DNA of 64,000 nt from contig CM042141.1 of the NCBI GenBank assembly GCA_023376005.1, forward strand, positions 96,124,510-96,188,509, given 5' to 3'. How positions within the stretch are numbered: position 1 is the first letter of the stretch; every line of letters begins with the position of its first letter. The stretch comes from Doryteuthis pealeii. Its lineage: Eukaryota; Mollusca; Cephalopoda; Myopsida; Loliginidae. The notes beneath the pieces were generated by a model, which did not search any database, was not told the DNA's origin, and saw nothing but the letters and a program-made list of their open reading frames with translations. Below, piece by piece: positions 1 through 31,237 of this stretch. The translations under genes and the position numbers were made by a program.

Positions 1-472
1 AAACCAAACCAAAATATTTACCTACAAACTAATCACTTACAAATCATATATACAAAAAATAAGATTTTGCATTAAATAGCCCTCAAGAGTTGATATGCCA
101 TTAAACAAAATAACAATAAAACAGGTTTTCAAGTTCAAAGAAACTGTAGAAATCTAATGTAATCTTATTCTTAGTATAATATACTTAGTACATTTTGATT
201 CACAAATTTTCATTACCCCTACTTAATATTATACACTTATTACTAGTAATTAAAATTTAGTGGGTTCAAGTACAGTGGCTAATATTTAGGCTAACTAGAC
301 AAAATCATTTGTTTTGTGTGAATTAGTCAATTTAATAATTAGCAGGTGATTTTCTTATTTAAAAACAACAACACGGATCTTTGCCAAAATAAAAATAAAG
401 TTTTTTATGCACCACATAGTCCAAAATTGTATTTTCTTAAAATGGTGATTGTTATTTTATTTTCTTCTTCAG
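1..472. other. Intron upstream of the first exon, with a dispersed repeat scrap
   Basis: Noncoding AT-rich DNA. The stretch around 78-112 ('gagttgatatgccattaaac') recurs at 3985-4008 and, in other forms, near 27860, 28430, 37995, 47810 and 59590, so it belongs to a dispersed repeat. Confidence 0.5.
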
Positions 473-19230
<18,758 letters not shown>

Positions 19231-21060
19231 CACAATCTTTCTTCTCAATCATTTCTTGATCATCATTTCTATTTTCCTCAAGATCAAACAAATATCCTAA
19301 GACACGGACAATGATGCAATTTTTGTGTGGCACAAAAGACATTTTTTTTTTTGTTGGTGGTTGTTTTATGTATCACAAGTCTCAACATTTTTTTTAATTT
19401 CTGACATTTTTCCTCAAAATCCCAGTTGAATTTTTTTTTTTTTTTAAATTATAAGTGAAAATTATTGAGTGCATTTTTCACTCCTGAAAATTTTTATATT
19501 TCAATTCTTTTTAATTTTTTTACAATCAAGCTCTCAAATAGAATCGAAAAAATAGAATTGAAAAAGTGTAAAAAGTAAATGTTTGAATTGTGATCTTTGT
19601 AAAAAAAATTTTCATTTGTTCTATCAACTTTAAAAAAAAATTTTTTTAAAAATGAATTTTAGATTTTAGTCCAGGTTAAAAAGTACGATAATGGTAACCC
19701 TAGGCCAATTTTTTTTTTCTTCGTTTTAGACCTTATTTTTTCACGCTTTGGCCCTTTATCAAAACTTCTTATCCCCAATGATACCTGCATCAGAAAAATA
19801 TGGTCTAAAAAAAATTTTTTTAAAGTTTGGTTTCAGGTTAGCGATACCGCACGCACTTTTAACCAGGACTATTTTGGTTCATAAAAATGTTCTGTTCCCT
19901 TGAGATGCATAAATATTCATTAGAGATGTGGGTGCATCCATTTCAACTGCAGTGCCTTATTTTTAGCCCACTTTATCCACCACCACCACCACATAATAAA
20001 GATGCATATATATATATATACACTCTGTGAATTGCAATGAATTTTGTATATTTTGGGATAAGAAGGAAACAATCCTTTTACCTGGATTACTAAAATTACT
20101 CATTATATCTATAACAACAAATTATCTGCCTAATATTGTGCCTGTTTAAAAAAGAATGTAGTAAATTCATTGTCTTTCTTTTTTCTTGGGCATAAAAGAC
20201 GTTTAATTGTCCACTAGTTCTTACCATGATGCTCCTTTTTAGTAAACAAAGGTTGCAAATTCACAATTCCTAAATCCAGAAATTCTTTTATTTAATTAAT
20301 TCACTAAAAATATATTCATGACAAAAGCTTTCCTAAGAAAATAAGTTTAATCTTATTTATACAAAATTTACTGTTTGAAAAGCTCTTATATCCCAGCATC
20401 TTCTCAAATAAAGAACATTTTCCAAAAGGAATTTATATGCAAGATTTTAAAAATCTGACATCTTTAATAACTTCTTAAATCCAATTTTGTAAAGTTTGCA
20501 CAAGTAAATGAGTTTTTATAAAAAAAATTCTTTTAACAATATTAGTTTCAATTATTTATTATTATTTATCTTTAAAGTGTATTGAATCTTGGATGCTGTA
20601 ATATCCGGGGCTTTTTATTTTATTTTTTTTTATTCAGGGGAGATAACTGTATTCAGAAGAAATTTGATAAGAAAGTGTAAAATCTGATAAAAACGATATT
20701 TTTTTCTCCTGTTCTTTTTATAATTGTATAAATTAATTCTGCTTATATTGTCATTCCAAATTTATTTTGTATTTCTATCTGGAATTTTAACTTGGCTATA
20801 AATTTACAAGGTAAAAAAAAAAAAAAAAAAAAAAAAATCATATTTGAATATTCTTTAAATGTCATTAGAAATCTTTTTTTTTTTTGTCTTAAATGTGAAT
20901 TTAAAATAAAACAACTTACAATGATGACATATTGAAACATTTTTAAAAGGTTTATCCAATGAATTTATTCTGCATGAATCTTATTTTATTCACTACCAAA
21001 TAAGCCTGGTCTTATTTATTTTTGTAATTTTTGTTCTCTCTGAAATTGTAAATAAATACA
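19231..21060 (+). other. Probable PIK3C2 3' UTR and downstream AT-rich DNA
   Basis: No ORF of interest follows the stop. The stretch has T- and A-runs, a (CCA)n patch near 19978-19991 and the first AATAAA signal after the stop at 19995-20000; a further AAATAAA lies near 21052. The true cleavage site cannot be told without transcripts. Confidence 0.45.
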
Positions 21061-23700
21061 AAGTAGTAACACTTCACAAATTTTATTCCATCTCTTAGTG
21101 CCTCTTTTTTTAAAAAAAAATTTCTTTTCAGTACATTTTCATGGTAAATAATAATAATGATATTTTAAAGAACATTTTCTGCTCTTATGTAGCAGAGTGA
21201 ATATTACACTCTGCATTTTGAAGGTTTTAATATGTGTCGATCAGATTTGATCTGTCTTTAAAATTTTAAAGAAAAAGAAAAAAAAAAACAACAATGAAAC
21301 TTCCTTGTTACAATGAATTTGTGTTATGTAAATTTAATCTACTACTGTTTTTTTTTAAATCCATAAAAGACATTACAAGTTTGAAGGGGTGAGTATTTAT
21401 AATCTGAATAAGAAAAAATGATTACTTATTTTGTAACAATATGTTCAATTTTATTAGATAAATGAAATTGAACTTTCAAATTGTTTTTTGTTGGTACTTT
21501 TAGAAGTTATCAATTCTCTACAATCATTTAGAAAGCAGCAAACACTGATTGGAGGTGGGGAGGGGATGGTACTTTTCTCAGTTATTAGATTAAAATAAAA
21601 TATATTGCTTCTGTAAGTTAAAAGGGAACAGTCTGTATATGATTTCTTAAAGGTTCAATTGTCTGTTTTTTTAAGTTCCTAATAATAGTTTTATTCATAA
21701 TAGTTATTTACTAAATTTAAGTTCAAGTCCAGAAGTATGAGAGTGAAACTCATTACAAATAACCTGCCTTTTGAGTTTACTAGTTATTACATCATTCTAT
21801 GTTTACTTATATAAATATAAACCAAACTGATATGAAAATGAGTCAGGACACAAAATCTTAATACTAATCTCCCCACCAAAGAATAGAATTTTATCAAAAT
21901 AACTATAATCTTTGTTTTTAACCCATTCACAGATTACAAAAGAATTACTAAAATGAAGAATGTACCTGTAACATTTTTTTGTTACTGGCATAAAATTGTA
22001 ATTTTAGCTTTGTACACCGCATTTTGAATAACATGAGCAAGATGGTATTGAAGTAACAAATGTCCAGATTTTCTGATATAAAAAAAAATAGACAATAAAA
22101 TTCCATCCCTTTGTGAAAGAGTAGCATAGATTATATGTCTCATCTATAACAAGACAGCAAACCTTGAAGAAATTTAACTGTTCAGTAATATATATATATA
22201 TATATTCTTATAACCTTTCTTTCTTTTTTTTTTTTAAAGCATATAAGCAGTTTCCAATAACTGGGAAAGGTTTGTGATTATTTAATTTATAAAGAGATAA
22301 GGAAAGTTAATCATTTTGTTTTTGATACAAAATGCCAGGCTTATATTAATTATTATAAATATATGGTGACTTTATTACTTAAAACAGCCATACTATGAAA
22401 TATATATATATATATATATATATTTGGCCTGAAGATCACATAGGCAGGAAAATATCAGTAACCAGGTGTTGAATCCATGTCTACGCTACCTTAACTCATA
22501 TAAATATATATACAAAAGCTTTAGTTATTCAATGACAGAAACTGAAGAGTTTTGGTTTTACAGCATTGACTATCTCCTGTGGATTAGAACTATGGATTAA
22601 ACATTTCTTTTTTTTTTTTAAGATTGGGACCAGAATGGGTGATATGTAATTGATTGAGTTTCAGAGATTATACATCACTCTTGTCTTAAGGTTTCTGTAA
22701 AACTTGACATTTTGATTTAAAATATACAGTAAGGATTTATCCTGTTAGCTTTGCTTTAAGAATCATAAATTGCCATTCAGATGTTAATAAGGAGACCATC
22801 ATTCGATTTTATTCCAACAGAAAATATTTGTTATTCAAGCCAGTTATGCAGAGTCATTTATCTTTTTGTTTCTAACTAATGCGCTTATCATAAAAACAAT
22901 ATTTAACTTTGGAACTGAGACAAAAAATGAAATATTTAAAAATGTATTTATATCAGTTTGTATAGACAGACATTTTTTGCTAATCATTCTATTATAAAGG
23001 ATTTCATTTCTGTATTTTTAATGTGTGGGAAATTGAATTTTTTTGAAAAGAGTTAATTAAATTTGCTAACCACAGAATAAACTTATATATTATAATTGGA
23101 ATATACACTCACACAAAGAAAGAAAGAAACTTTGGAAATGTTTCAAAATAACATAAAAAAGTTGTTTCTTTTACTCTTCTGGAGTTAAAAGTTAAATTAA
23201 AATTCAATCCTAATTTTGCAAAAACTTGTGTTTAATATTTTTTTTAAACTGTTTTCTTATAACCACCAAGTGGTTGTAAACTAAAAAAAAAAAAATTTCA
23301 GTTTTCCTTATTTTTCTTTGGCCTCCAATTTGTTTTTATTTATTTTTTCTTTTATTATAATGTTATTTAAATTTTTTTAAATAATAAATAATTGGAAAAA
23401 AATCCTCTGACAATTTTATTTTATTCTCATCAATTGGGTATGGACATAAAAATCAGCTGAAAATGAACGTCCAATAATAATAATATCTTTTTCAGCTAGT
23501 ATATTAGGTCTGAGACCTGTCAGCTGTTCCTTATAAACATTCATCTTAATTCCACAGAATATTTATAATCTTTCCACAGATTATCCAACCTTGCCTTAAA
23601 GGAGTTTAGAGATGGGGCATTCACTATTGATGATGGTAGTTCATTCCATGGATTCACCACTCAAAATTACTAAAATAATTTTGTCTTTTATTTGCTTTAC
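21061..23700. other. Intergenic AT-rich stretch with simple repeats only
   Basis: Contains (AT)n runs at about 22190-22205 and 22399-22422 and A/T homopolymers. I see no exon, RNA gene or identifiable transposon. Confidence 0.5.
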
Positions 23701-23734
23701 AAAACCGATCACAAAAATTAAAGAATATATTGAA

Positions 23735-24058
23735 CTTTATTATCAACACCCCACAAGGAAGCAGCTATACGGTCACCTGCCCCCTATCACACAAACCAAT
23801 CGAGTAAGACAGACAAGACATTCTGGACACTGCTGGAGAAGTAAGGATAAACTCATAAGTGACGTCCTCCTGTGGAAACCAGCACATGATGGACATGCTA
23901 GTGCAGGTCATCCAGCAAAGACCTACATAGACCAGCTCTGTGAAGATACTGGATGCTGCACGGAGGACCTACCAGGGACAATGAGTAATAGGGACGGTTG
24001 GCGAGAGGTTGTCATGGATATCCATGCTGCTGGTGCGACACTATTATTATTATTTTAA
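23735..24058 (+). pseudogene. Non-LTR retrotransposon ORF 3' tail
   Basis: An open frame encodes 'QHPTRKQLYGHLPPITQTNR', then GHCWRSKDKLISDVLLW, AKTYIDQLCEDTGC, EDLPGTMSNRDGWREVV, and stops at a (ATT)n tail. This is the C-terminal segment found after the reverse transcriptase in many mollusc non-LTR elements (established knowledge, from memory). No RT domain is present here, so it is a 5'-truncated copy. Others are at 32240-32640, 53218-53660 and 57291-57560. Confidence 0.75.
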
Positions 24059-24875
24059 TGAAAGAACAGTGACCGAGATGTAAAAGTTGTATCAAATAGA
24101 TTAAGTGTTAGACAGATTTAATATAAGTTTTCTACTTCAAGAAAATAATATTTGTTTTTGTTTATCAACCAGGAAAATATATTGTTTCTTTAACATGTAA
24201 AATAAAAAATATGAAATTAATCCTATCCCAGTAACTTGTGAAATAAGCTCCATAAATATTATATAGCTTATTATTTCAAAAGGCAATTGCATATTTTTTT
24301 CTTTACAAGTTTCAATTTACAAAGGTGTCAATCAATTCTTCCCGGTTTCTACAATGACAATGTTTGAGGAATGAGTGAAATTAACATTTTGTTGGTGAAA
24401 TGTAGAAATAGGCAAATAAAAAAGTTACAATATCAACTTTGATGACAGTTTTAATTTGTGAAGAATAAAACTAAAACTTAAATTCAGCATCATCCATTAA
24501 TTTTGTGGAAGAGAAAAAAATCTGAACATTTCAAAGCAATAATACTACCAAAAATGGGAAGGACGGGATACCATCTATGGTGTGTGTATATATATATATG
24601 TGTTAAGTATCTGGTCGGCATCCTTAGTTCCAGATGTAGTAAGTAAGCAAGCCAATAAGAATCCTGTGTTATAGTATTCTTTGTAAGTCCGACGTCCAAG
24701 ATGGTCCGAATAGCAATGAGCCAAGGTTAAGAATCAGACCTCTATAAATACACCAACATCAGCAGCAGCACTGCCAGTGATTGGGCAATAGGAATGTCTT
24801 CGGTGGTCACATGGTATTCAACGAGTCTATATTTAGGAGTAGGCATCTATCACACGCCTTATATCTTAAAAACTG

Positions 24876-24890
<15 letters not shown>
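24059..24890. other. Intergenic; possible unclassified element near 24590-24840
   Basis: 24590-24840 is slightly richer in GC ('gtaagtccgacgtccaagatggtccg', 'cagcagcagcactgcc'), suggesting transposon or LTR remains, but I cannot assign it. The rest is AT-rich without features. Confidence 0.35.
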
Positions 24891-24911
<21 letters not shown>

Positions 24912-25190
24912 AATCCCTCTGCCCGAGCAGGATGCGATACAAGGTCAATTTCTTAAGCGGAGTTTAACAGGTTTAAATTCAGAGTTTTCTTTCTCCTAGA
25001 CTGGTTACCTAGCCAAGGTTAAAGAGCCCAGTTTGCCCTACTATTTACCCATAGCTGGAGGGAGAGTAATTGGATGCATACCTTTCCCAAAGGTATTAGC
25101 ACTATGTGAAATGCAAACAGCCTCATCCAGGATTTGAACTTGGGTTGACAAATCCATTTCCTACGTTTCTAACCATTACACCATGTACCT
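24883..25190 (-). mobile_element. tRNA-derived SINE, family C, near full copy
   Basis: On the minus strand it begins catggtgtaatggttagaaa (A-box region), then cccaagttcaaatcctgg (B box), then a body containing 'aaggtatgcatccaattact' and 'ggctctttaaccttggctag', ending at an (AT)n run (24883-24908). The body matches 1648-1875. Confidence 0.75.
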
Positions 25191-25199
25191 CCTTTAATT

Positions 25200-26222
25200 A
25201 AAATAATATGGAAGTCAACAAGATAAATTTTTTTTTGCATTTATTTTCTATTCTGTCAACTTTGCCTCCACCCCATCCCTAATAGATTCAACATTTTAAA
25301 ATACAAGCTCAAGTTCTTTTCTTTCTGATTTCATGTCCATACTTGTTATAAATTATTTGGAAATTAGACACTGCGTTCTATATAAAAGGCCGATTCATTG
25401 TGCAGGTAAAAAGTTGAAAACTTGGGGCCCAACAATTTGCTTCTGGTTCGAAACTTGGCTATTTTGCTTAAGAAATTCAAAGAAAGTTTTGGTTTCACAC
25501 TTTTATCATTGGGGTAAGTATAAGATCTATTTATTTTCTATCATTTGAGCTAAACTATTATTTTACATTTATTGTAAACTAGCTGCAATACCTGACATTA
25601 TAATCATAAGCACACACACACACACACACACTACATGTGGATTGCTTTCTGTAATGTTAAGATAGCAGTTAAAATCCAAAGTTTTGAACTTACTAAGAAA
25701 TAAAATTGCTTAAATATAATACTCTAAGATAAAAGCATTAACGCATGGATTTTATTGAAAATCCAATGTAGTCTTGCTGAGTAGTGTTAAGGTTGCAAGT
25801 AAAAAGACTTGTTTAAGTGAAAAAGACAATTTGCATAAATTCAATAAGGAATGCACACATACCAACAACAATCTTCCCAGGATTTGGCACCTCAAAATAT
25901 CAATAAAATATTTCTAATAAATTGTTGCCTCATGTTGTAGGATTGAGTTGGGGGGGGGGGCGTCAACAGTAGTAGTAGTAGTATCTCCTCTTCCCTTTCT
26001 CACTGAAACATCTCTTTTTCTTCCTCCATTGTAAAGATGTCACCCAGGTGTTCCATTATTGATTTTTATTGAAATCGAATTAGCCAGCCCTGTTCCTGAA
26101 TAATAGCTTAAGTGTGTAAAGTTTCATCATGATCGGATCACTGGTGTAGTCATCAACTGGTTATATACACAGACAGACATTGCCATTTCATTTGCCCCAT
26201 TTTTTTTTTTTCAAACAGAAAA
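25200..26222. other. Intergenic, simple repeats
   Basis: Holds (CA)n at about 25610-25630, a G-run near 25950-25960 followed by (GTA)n, and no recognisable gene. 26080-26215 ('catgatcggatcactgg', 'cacagacagacattgcc') resembles transposon ends adjoining the Helitron-like element. Confidence 0.4.
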
Positions 26223-26591
26223 TCTTATTATAATGGAGATTGTGTGTTTTTCTGTCTTTAACCGAAACTATATTGCTACTCATATCATAATTCCCTTAGT
26301 TATTTACGTCACATTCTCCATGATTTTATTCTTATTTAAACCTCAATTATTAATAAAATTGTTAGGGATAAATCTTAAAAGCTGTCATTTTATGCTTTAC
26401 TTCTTTAGCAATGAAAGATGTGAGTGATGGAAGAGTAAGTTTCAGTTGTTCTATTTTTCGATTATACTCCCCTCTGTTTCAAATCTTTTTATCTCCATTC
26501 TTATTTAGTTTCATTAGCATTTCTAATTTAATATTCTATCACATTAAAATTTAAATACTTGCACCCTACGGAGGGTGCATATATTTGCTAA
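26223..26591 (+). mobile_element. Non-autonomous Helitron-like element
   Basis: Starts TCTTATTATAATGGAGATTG after a host A (26222). It ends with the perfect hairpin gcaccctacggagggtgc (26561-26578), eight bases and CTAA (26588-26591), followed by a host T (26592). A|T insertion, 5'-TC and hairpin-CTRR-3' are Helitron hallmarks. At 369 bp with no Rep/helicase ORF, it is non-autonomous. Confidence 0.65.
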
Positions 26592-26995
26592 TAAGTATAA
26601 TGAAGAAAATATATATTCTCTCCATTTGAAAATGTTTATAAGTAGCAGAAGAAAAGATAGACATTTTTGATATCTAAAAAAATTTTAAAATATTAAATTT
26701 TCGACTGTATCTAAATGATAAATAGGCCTTCTATATAGAAGGTCATGACAATTAGACCCAATCATGCCCTTCCATTTACTTTGTCTATGTTTTGTTTGTA
26801 GTATTTACTTATCTATGTTATTTCTACATATGATAATAAATCATCAATGTTTATTTATTTACCTATTTCTTGTATGAAAACTGTCATTACTAATTGAAAG
26901 ATTTCCTTCTTTTTCTGATTTATCAACATTGTTAATTGAGATTTGTAGACGAAAAGGAAATCACAGAAACAATTGCAACTATTTCCGCTTGGTTG
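26592..26995. other. Intergenic AT-rich stretch
   Basis: No gene or clear repeat seen, apart from AT-rich sequence leading into repeat D. Confidence 0.4.
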
Positions 26996-27172
26996 ACAAT
27001 TTTCTCTGAGACTTAAAACCAGAAAACGTCTGGTGTTTCTTGTCATGGAACTTTGAACTGAACCCTGAAGAAGGCCAGAGGGCACATCGACAGGAACATA
27101 GTGTATATAACAATGAAGAAGAGGAAAACAGTCAAAAAAATCTAAATGATAAAAATGATCAAGCTTCATTTT
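26996..27172 (+). mobile_element. Dispersed repeat D fragment
   Basis: 'tttcttgtcatggaactttgaactgaac', 'gaaggccagagggcacatc' and 'gtgtatataacaatgaagaagagg' match the latter part of 55066-55500. Confidence 0.6.
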
Positions 27173-27192
27173 AAAAATCCAGACAAATTTGG

Positions 27193-27350
27193 TAGTTAAC
27201 TCAGTCGATAGAGCATCTGACTAGGAACCTTAAGGTTCTGGGTTCAATACCAGCCCTTGCTAACTCAGCATATGAGTAGCATAGGGATCTGTGCAATAAA
27301 GTGACCTTGCTGTCTGGTTGATACCAACTTTAGGTCACTCCTACAACTTT
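27193..27350 (+). mobile_element. tRNA-derived SINE, family B, copy 2
   Basis: 'taactcagtcgatagagcat' A box and 'ggttctgggttcaatacc' B box, then 'ctaactcagcatatgagtagca' and 'ataccaactttaggtcactc', parallel to 645-890 with an internal deletion. Confidence 0.75.
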
Positions 27351-27840
27351 ACTTATGGCATATTAACCCTTTAATACCAAATTATGTATGTTATGTTCTT
27401 GTGAATGTTGTTTGTTTGGTCTTTTGAAGCATTGGAAAAAAGAACAAAAAATCAGAATTTGTTATATGATTTGTAAGCAAACAGTTTGTAGATATCAATA
27501 ATTCAAACTAGTGTGACAAATACATCAACATATAAAATAGATAAAAATTTAGGCAACAATTGTCTAAAAATTAAAGAAAATTCTAAATATATCAATAATA
27601 AGGAAGTGTAAATATCATATTTTAAAATCTAAGCCCTTTAAGAAAGACACTATAACATCAACGTTAATATCTTTGTTGTATGGGGCCAAAAACAATAGAT
27701 TCAAATCATAAAATGTATGACTGTGTCTGGAGTCTAATGGGTTATGGCACAATAGCAGCTGCTAGTGTTCAAGCAGAAATTAAAGAGTGATCCTCGTGTG
27801 GTCAATATAGAGTCAAGACAGAGTAACCTGAACTGAAAGC
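27351..27840. other. Intergenic AT-rich stretch
   Basis: No ORF, RNA gene or identifiable mobile element seen. Confidence 0.4.
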
Positions 27841-27849
27841 TTGGTTGGG

Positions 27850-28470
27850 CTTTATGGTATTTCAACCCTTGTTGGGTTATTTTATACTGAAGACATTTTT
27901 GTTTTATTCATTCTTCATGGGTACTCAATCTTTTTTTTTTAAAACACATTTTTGTTCTATTTAACCCATAGATGGGACCCTAACAGATACTACCACTCCG
28001 GGTCAGAGTGGACCCCACTCCCCAGAGCTCCAGAATTGGAACTTTACCATCAGATAGAGTTTAACATCATACCCTCAGCCACTGCCTTTTAGCACATATA
28101 TGATAAAAAGGGTTGGGGCTTGCCATAAGAGCAATAGGGTTTGGACAATCATATAGGTGCTAGGGCTTAACATGACCAGCCAATTGATCAGGGGGGGGGT
28201 CTCTCTGACCGCCCATCTAGCCTAAGTAAGGACCAAAGTGGAGTGTTGCGAGTCATGGACTACTCAAGCACCTGGGTTCCATCCTTAAGCATCACACAGG
28301 TTGCAACCCACAGCTAACATGTGGCTCCATTGGGGGGGGGGAGGCTTACCCCTCTGCAGTTAGTGTATTCTAACACCCCAACCAAAAGGGCTGGAACTGA
28401 AAAGATTAAATTGATTGGTTTTACAGCATGTCAACCCTTGTTGGGTTATTCTGTGCCAAAGTCTGTATAA
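27850..28470 (+). repeat. Dispersed repeat E with moderate GC
   Basis: Framed by two copies of a short module (about 27852-27885 and 28425-28460, 'tcaacccttgttgggttatt'). The core 'tagatgggaccctaacagatactaccactcc' recurs at 44535-44565, 41190-41225 (opposite strand) and 59970-60000. It carries G-runs at 28190-28199 and 28332-28341. Not coding. Confidence 0.6.
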
Positions 28471-29290
28471 TAAATAATAGTTTCCAATCATATAAAAAGC
28501 TACAGAAATATATTTTCATCACCATTACTCAATATTTTCATTCAATCGAGAGAGGATAAGTTATGATTTTATAGATTTCTGCAATTGTCAACATTTTTTA
28601 GTCATAAAGTAATTTGAAGGCAGACAAGAAATGAGAAGAAAAAACAAACTACTTGCTAAGCGTTAAACTCCATTGAGGTGTCGTAATTCTTTGTAAAATG
28701 TTTTATTTGCACTTTGAAAAAACCTCCTCAGAGTTTTGTTTATTGTAATGGCTGACAGTAGACAACGGATTGAGATAAAGTGTCTCTTCTGAAAGAGATC
28801 ATAGCAACTAATTACAGTTTGAACAGGAAAGAACAAATCTTAGTTTGACAATGGCCTAATATATTATTAGTATCATTCTGTCTACTTTAGAGTGCCCAAA
28901 AACAAATGGAACTACGTAGCCTGGGCAGGGTTGATATGGCGGGTGAGCTGTTGCCCAAGCAGCAGGCCCCTCATTCAACACTGCCATTGTGATCTCAAGG
29001 AAAGGTTTTAAAAATAACAAAAAAAACAAAAAACAATACACTCTGGCAAAGATAGTGTCACAGGAGTTGTTGAATAGTGCTGAAGTTCAGTATCACACCA
29101 CCTAGGGAGTCCATATTTGGATTTGATTTTGAGGTTTACTCCCCTAAGCCGTTCCTTGGAATGAGGTATAACCGCTAGGCAGCGGAGGTTTTATAACAGA
29201 CCTTTCCTTCTCTTAGATGGATTGCTGACAAACGCTAGGTAATACTAGTTTACATCATACTCATAGTGGGGAAGAAAGAAGGCCTGTCCT
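28471..29290. other. Intergenic, unclassified repeat-like stretch
   Basis: 28880-29280 has higher GC and phrases such as 'gcctgggcagggttgatatgg' and 'ctaagccgttccttggaatg', suggesting an old transposon. No second copy is seen in the window. Confidence 0.3.
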
Positions 29291-29294
29291 AACC

Positions 29295-29296
<2 letters not shown>

Positions 29297-29330
<34 letters not shown>
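29297..29330. repeat. (TA)n microsatellite
   Basis: 17 TA units. Confidence 0.9.
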
Positions 29331-30029
29331 GATGCTGATACCTTTTTAATTTAGTGTATCCAGGACATGGATTTGATTTAAATGAGTCCCCAGGAATTTC
29401 TTAATAAATTGTAGGGTTTTTTTCATGAGAGGGTACAAGAAAGTTTTCTTTGATAAAACAACTAAAGCTGTCTAACACCTACCTTGTACCCCATCCTGTA
29501 TAATTTGTTTCTAAGAAAATGTTGAAATGTATTTACAGTTAGCTTGACATGGTGAGGGAAGAAAAAAGAAAAACATTAAAAAAAAAACAATAAATAACAG
29601 GAGTATTTACAGCAGGGTTGAGCATTACCTGAGTTAGGCACAAGGCCAGAAATTCTCATGATGTTTGCAGTGGAAATTTCCTGTTAAAAAAAAAAAAAAA
29701 AAAAAAAAAAAGCTACTTTTTGCAAATTAGTGGAGAACTCACATCCCTGAATTGTTACAGGCTGGTTGTGTGTATCAGGATTTTTAAAGGTGTGACCCTT
29801 GGATATGATTTTACTGTATCCTTTTAGAATTTTATATGTCAGGGACACAGGATGCATACCTATCAGCATATGTCTCTCTCATTATATATATATATATATA
29901 AAGTACTGCAGTTTACCTGGTAGTTGTCAGTTCAATACTTGAGCCATCATTACAGAAGAATAAACTACACTATTTGAATTTTTTTGATGAGGCTAGATAT
30001 TATTTAAATTTTTCGGACTGTTGTCCAGT

Positions 30030-30260
30030 TTGACACATGGTGTAATGGATATAGGCATTGAGTTAATAGTTCTAAGTGACAATCATCTGAAGGTTGGTGG
30101 TTCAATCCTGACCAAGGGCAATAATAACATAGAATACTTAAAATCGCTTAACACATCTACCCGGTTATGGTTAACAGAATAAGAACTATCTTCCCTAATG
30201 GATGAAATAAAGAGTTCAATGAAGATTGGATGGCAAGGCTTAAGAGCTCAGTCTACCCTG
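30030..30260 (+). mobile_element. Dispersed repeat D, SINE-like copy
   Basis: 'cacatggtgtaatggatata' resembles a tRNA-like A box and 'ggtggttcaatcctgacc' a B box. It continues 'gcttaacacatctacccggttatggttaacag', matching 55230-55330. Confidence 0.65.
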
Positions 30261-30274
30261 TAGATTAAGTGACT

Positions 30275-31200
30275 ACCATATAGAAATACACTCGCAATCT
30301 AATTAAGTCTTTGTTGTACTGCTATAACCCGTCGGTCGCTCCCGAGCTAAAGGGCTCACAGAATCTCCGAAATTGGCCGTCAAGATCGGATTTTCTGTAT
30401 CAACCACGGATTGCAGGGTATCTATATTTGCTGGAAGTCTAGCCGAATGCCCCACGTTGTGCTAAGATCTCAAACGACTAGAAATCTGCTATAGAAACTG
30501 ATTTCCGAGATTAATGGCGGCCGATTGGTCATATGAAAAAAAATAACGACTCTTTTTCTTCTTCAAAAATCAACAACATTTATATTCAAAAATACAAGAA
30601 TACAAATAATTACTTCTCAAGACGGGGGAGTGATGGACCTCAATTCAATGTGTTCTGGTCGGAATAATATTCTGCGGCAATGTTGGCTGAAGTCAGTCTA
30701 TCTGTCGTCGGCTACAGGATCTTTACGTCCACACTTCAACTTTCTTAGCTACCGTTCTCAAGCACGCCCGGCTTCGTTCTGATCTCTCGTCAAGATCGTC
30801 TCAGTTTAAATAATCTTTCAATCGGAAATTCTTATTTCCGGCCAGCGTGAAGATATTTGTTACCTCCTCTTTACCTTTCATTTTATCAAGGGCCCGCCTC
30901 TCTTTTTGTCATAATCAGCCAATCAAATTTACTTCCGCATCACAATCTAAGTGCCATCTCTTCCGGCCACTTCAAACAAAGGAGCTTACGGAGAAACCAA
31001 GCCTGACCTTATATCTTTTGACCGTCAAACTATCCAGACACTTTAGTCCCAACCAAAAGGACAGGCCTTCTTTCTAACCACCGGGCTGATCTTTATCTAA
31101 GAAAAAATCTTTTCATTAAGTTTTGACATGTAATCGTGTCAAGCCCTCTGGGTGCTTTTAGCACGTCTAAACAAAAGGATTGGTCTCCTATCACCTTCGC
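30275..31200. other. Compositionally distinct block, possible LTR or viral-type repeat remnant
   Basis: Clearly richer in GC than its surroundings ('ctataacccgtcggtcgctc', 'gaatgccccacgttgtgc', 'cacgcccggcttcgttctg'). An open frame at 30847-31077 shows no family I recognise. The phrase 'tatactcgcaatcta' recurs near 59105 as 'aaatatactcgcaatctata'. It ends at the block junction (31237), so the element is probably cut there. Confidence 0.35.
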
Positions 31201-31236
31201 TATTTATCTTTTCTGGATGGAGAAATTCTCCTGGGG

Positions 31237-31237
31237 N
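31237..31237. other. Single ambiguous base marking a sequence junction
   Basis: The only isolated n in the window. Homology to the minus strand of 54655 and below begins immediately after it and is absent before it, so it marks a join between blocks 1 and 2. Confidence 0.8.

Noticed and set aside
24490..24699. Small ORFs throughout the window (60-110 codons)
   Set aside because: Most start inside introns or repeats, are rich in F/L/I/K/N from AT-rich DNA, and show no domain or splice logic. I kept only those coinciding with PIK3C2 exons, transposase or retrotransposon motifs.
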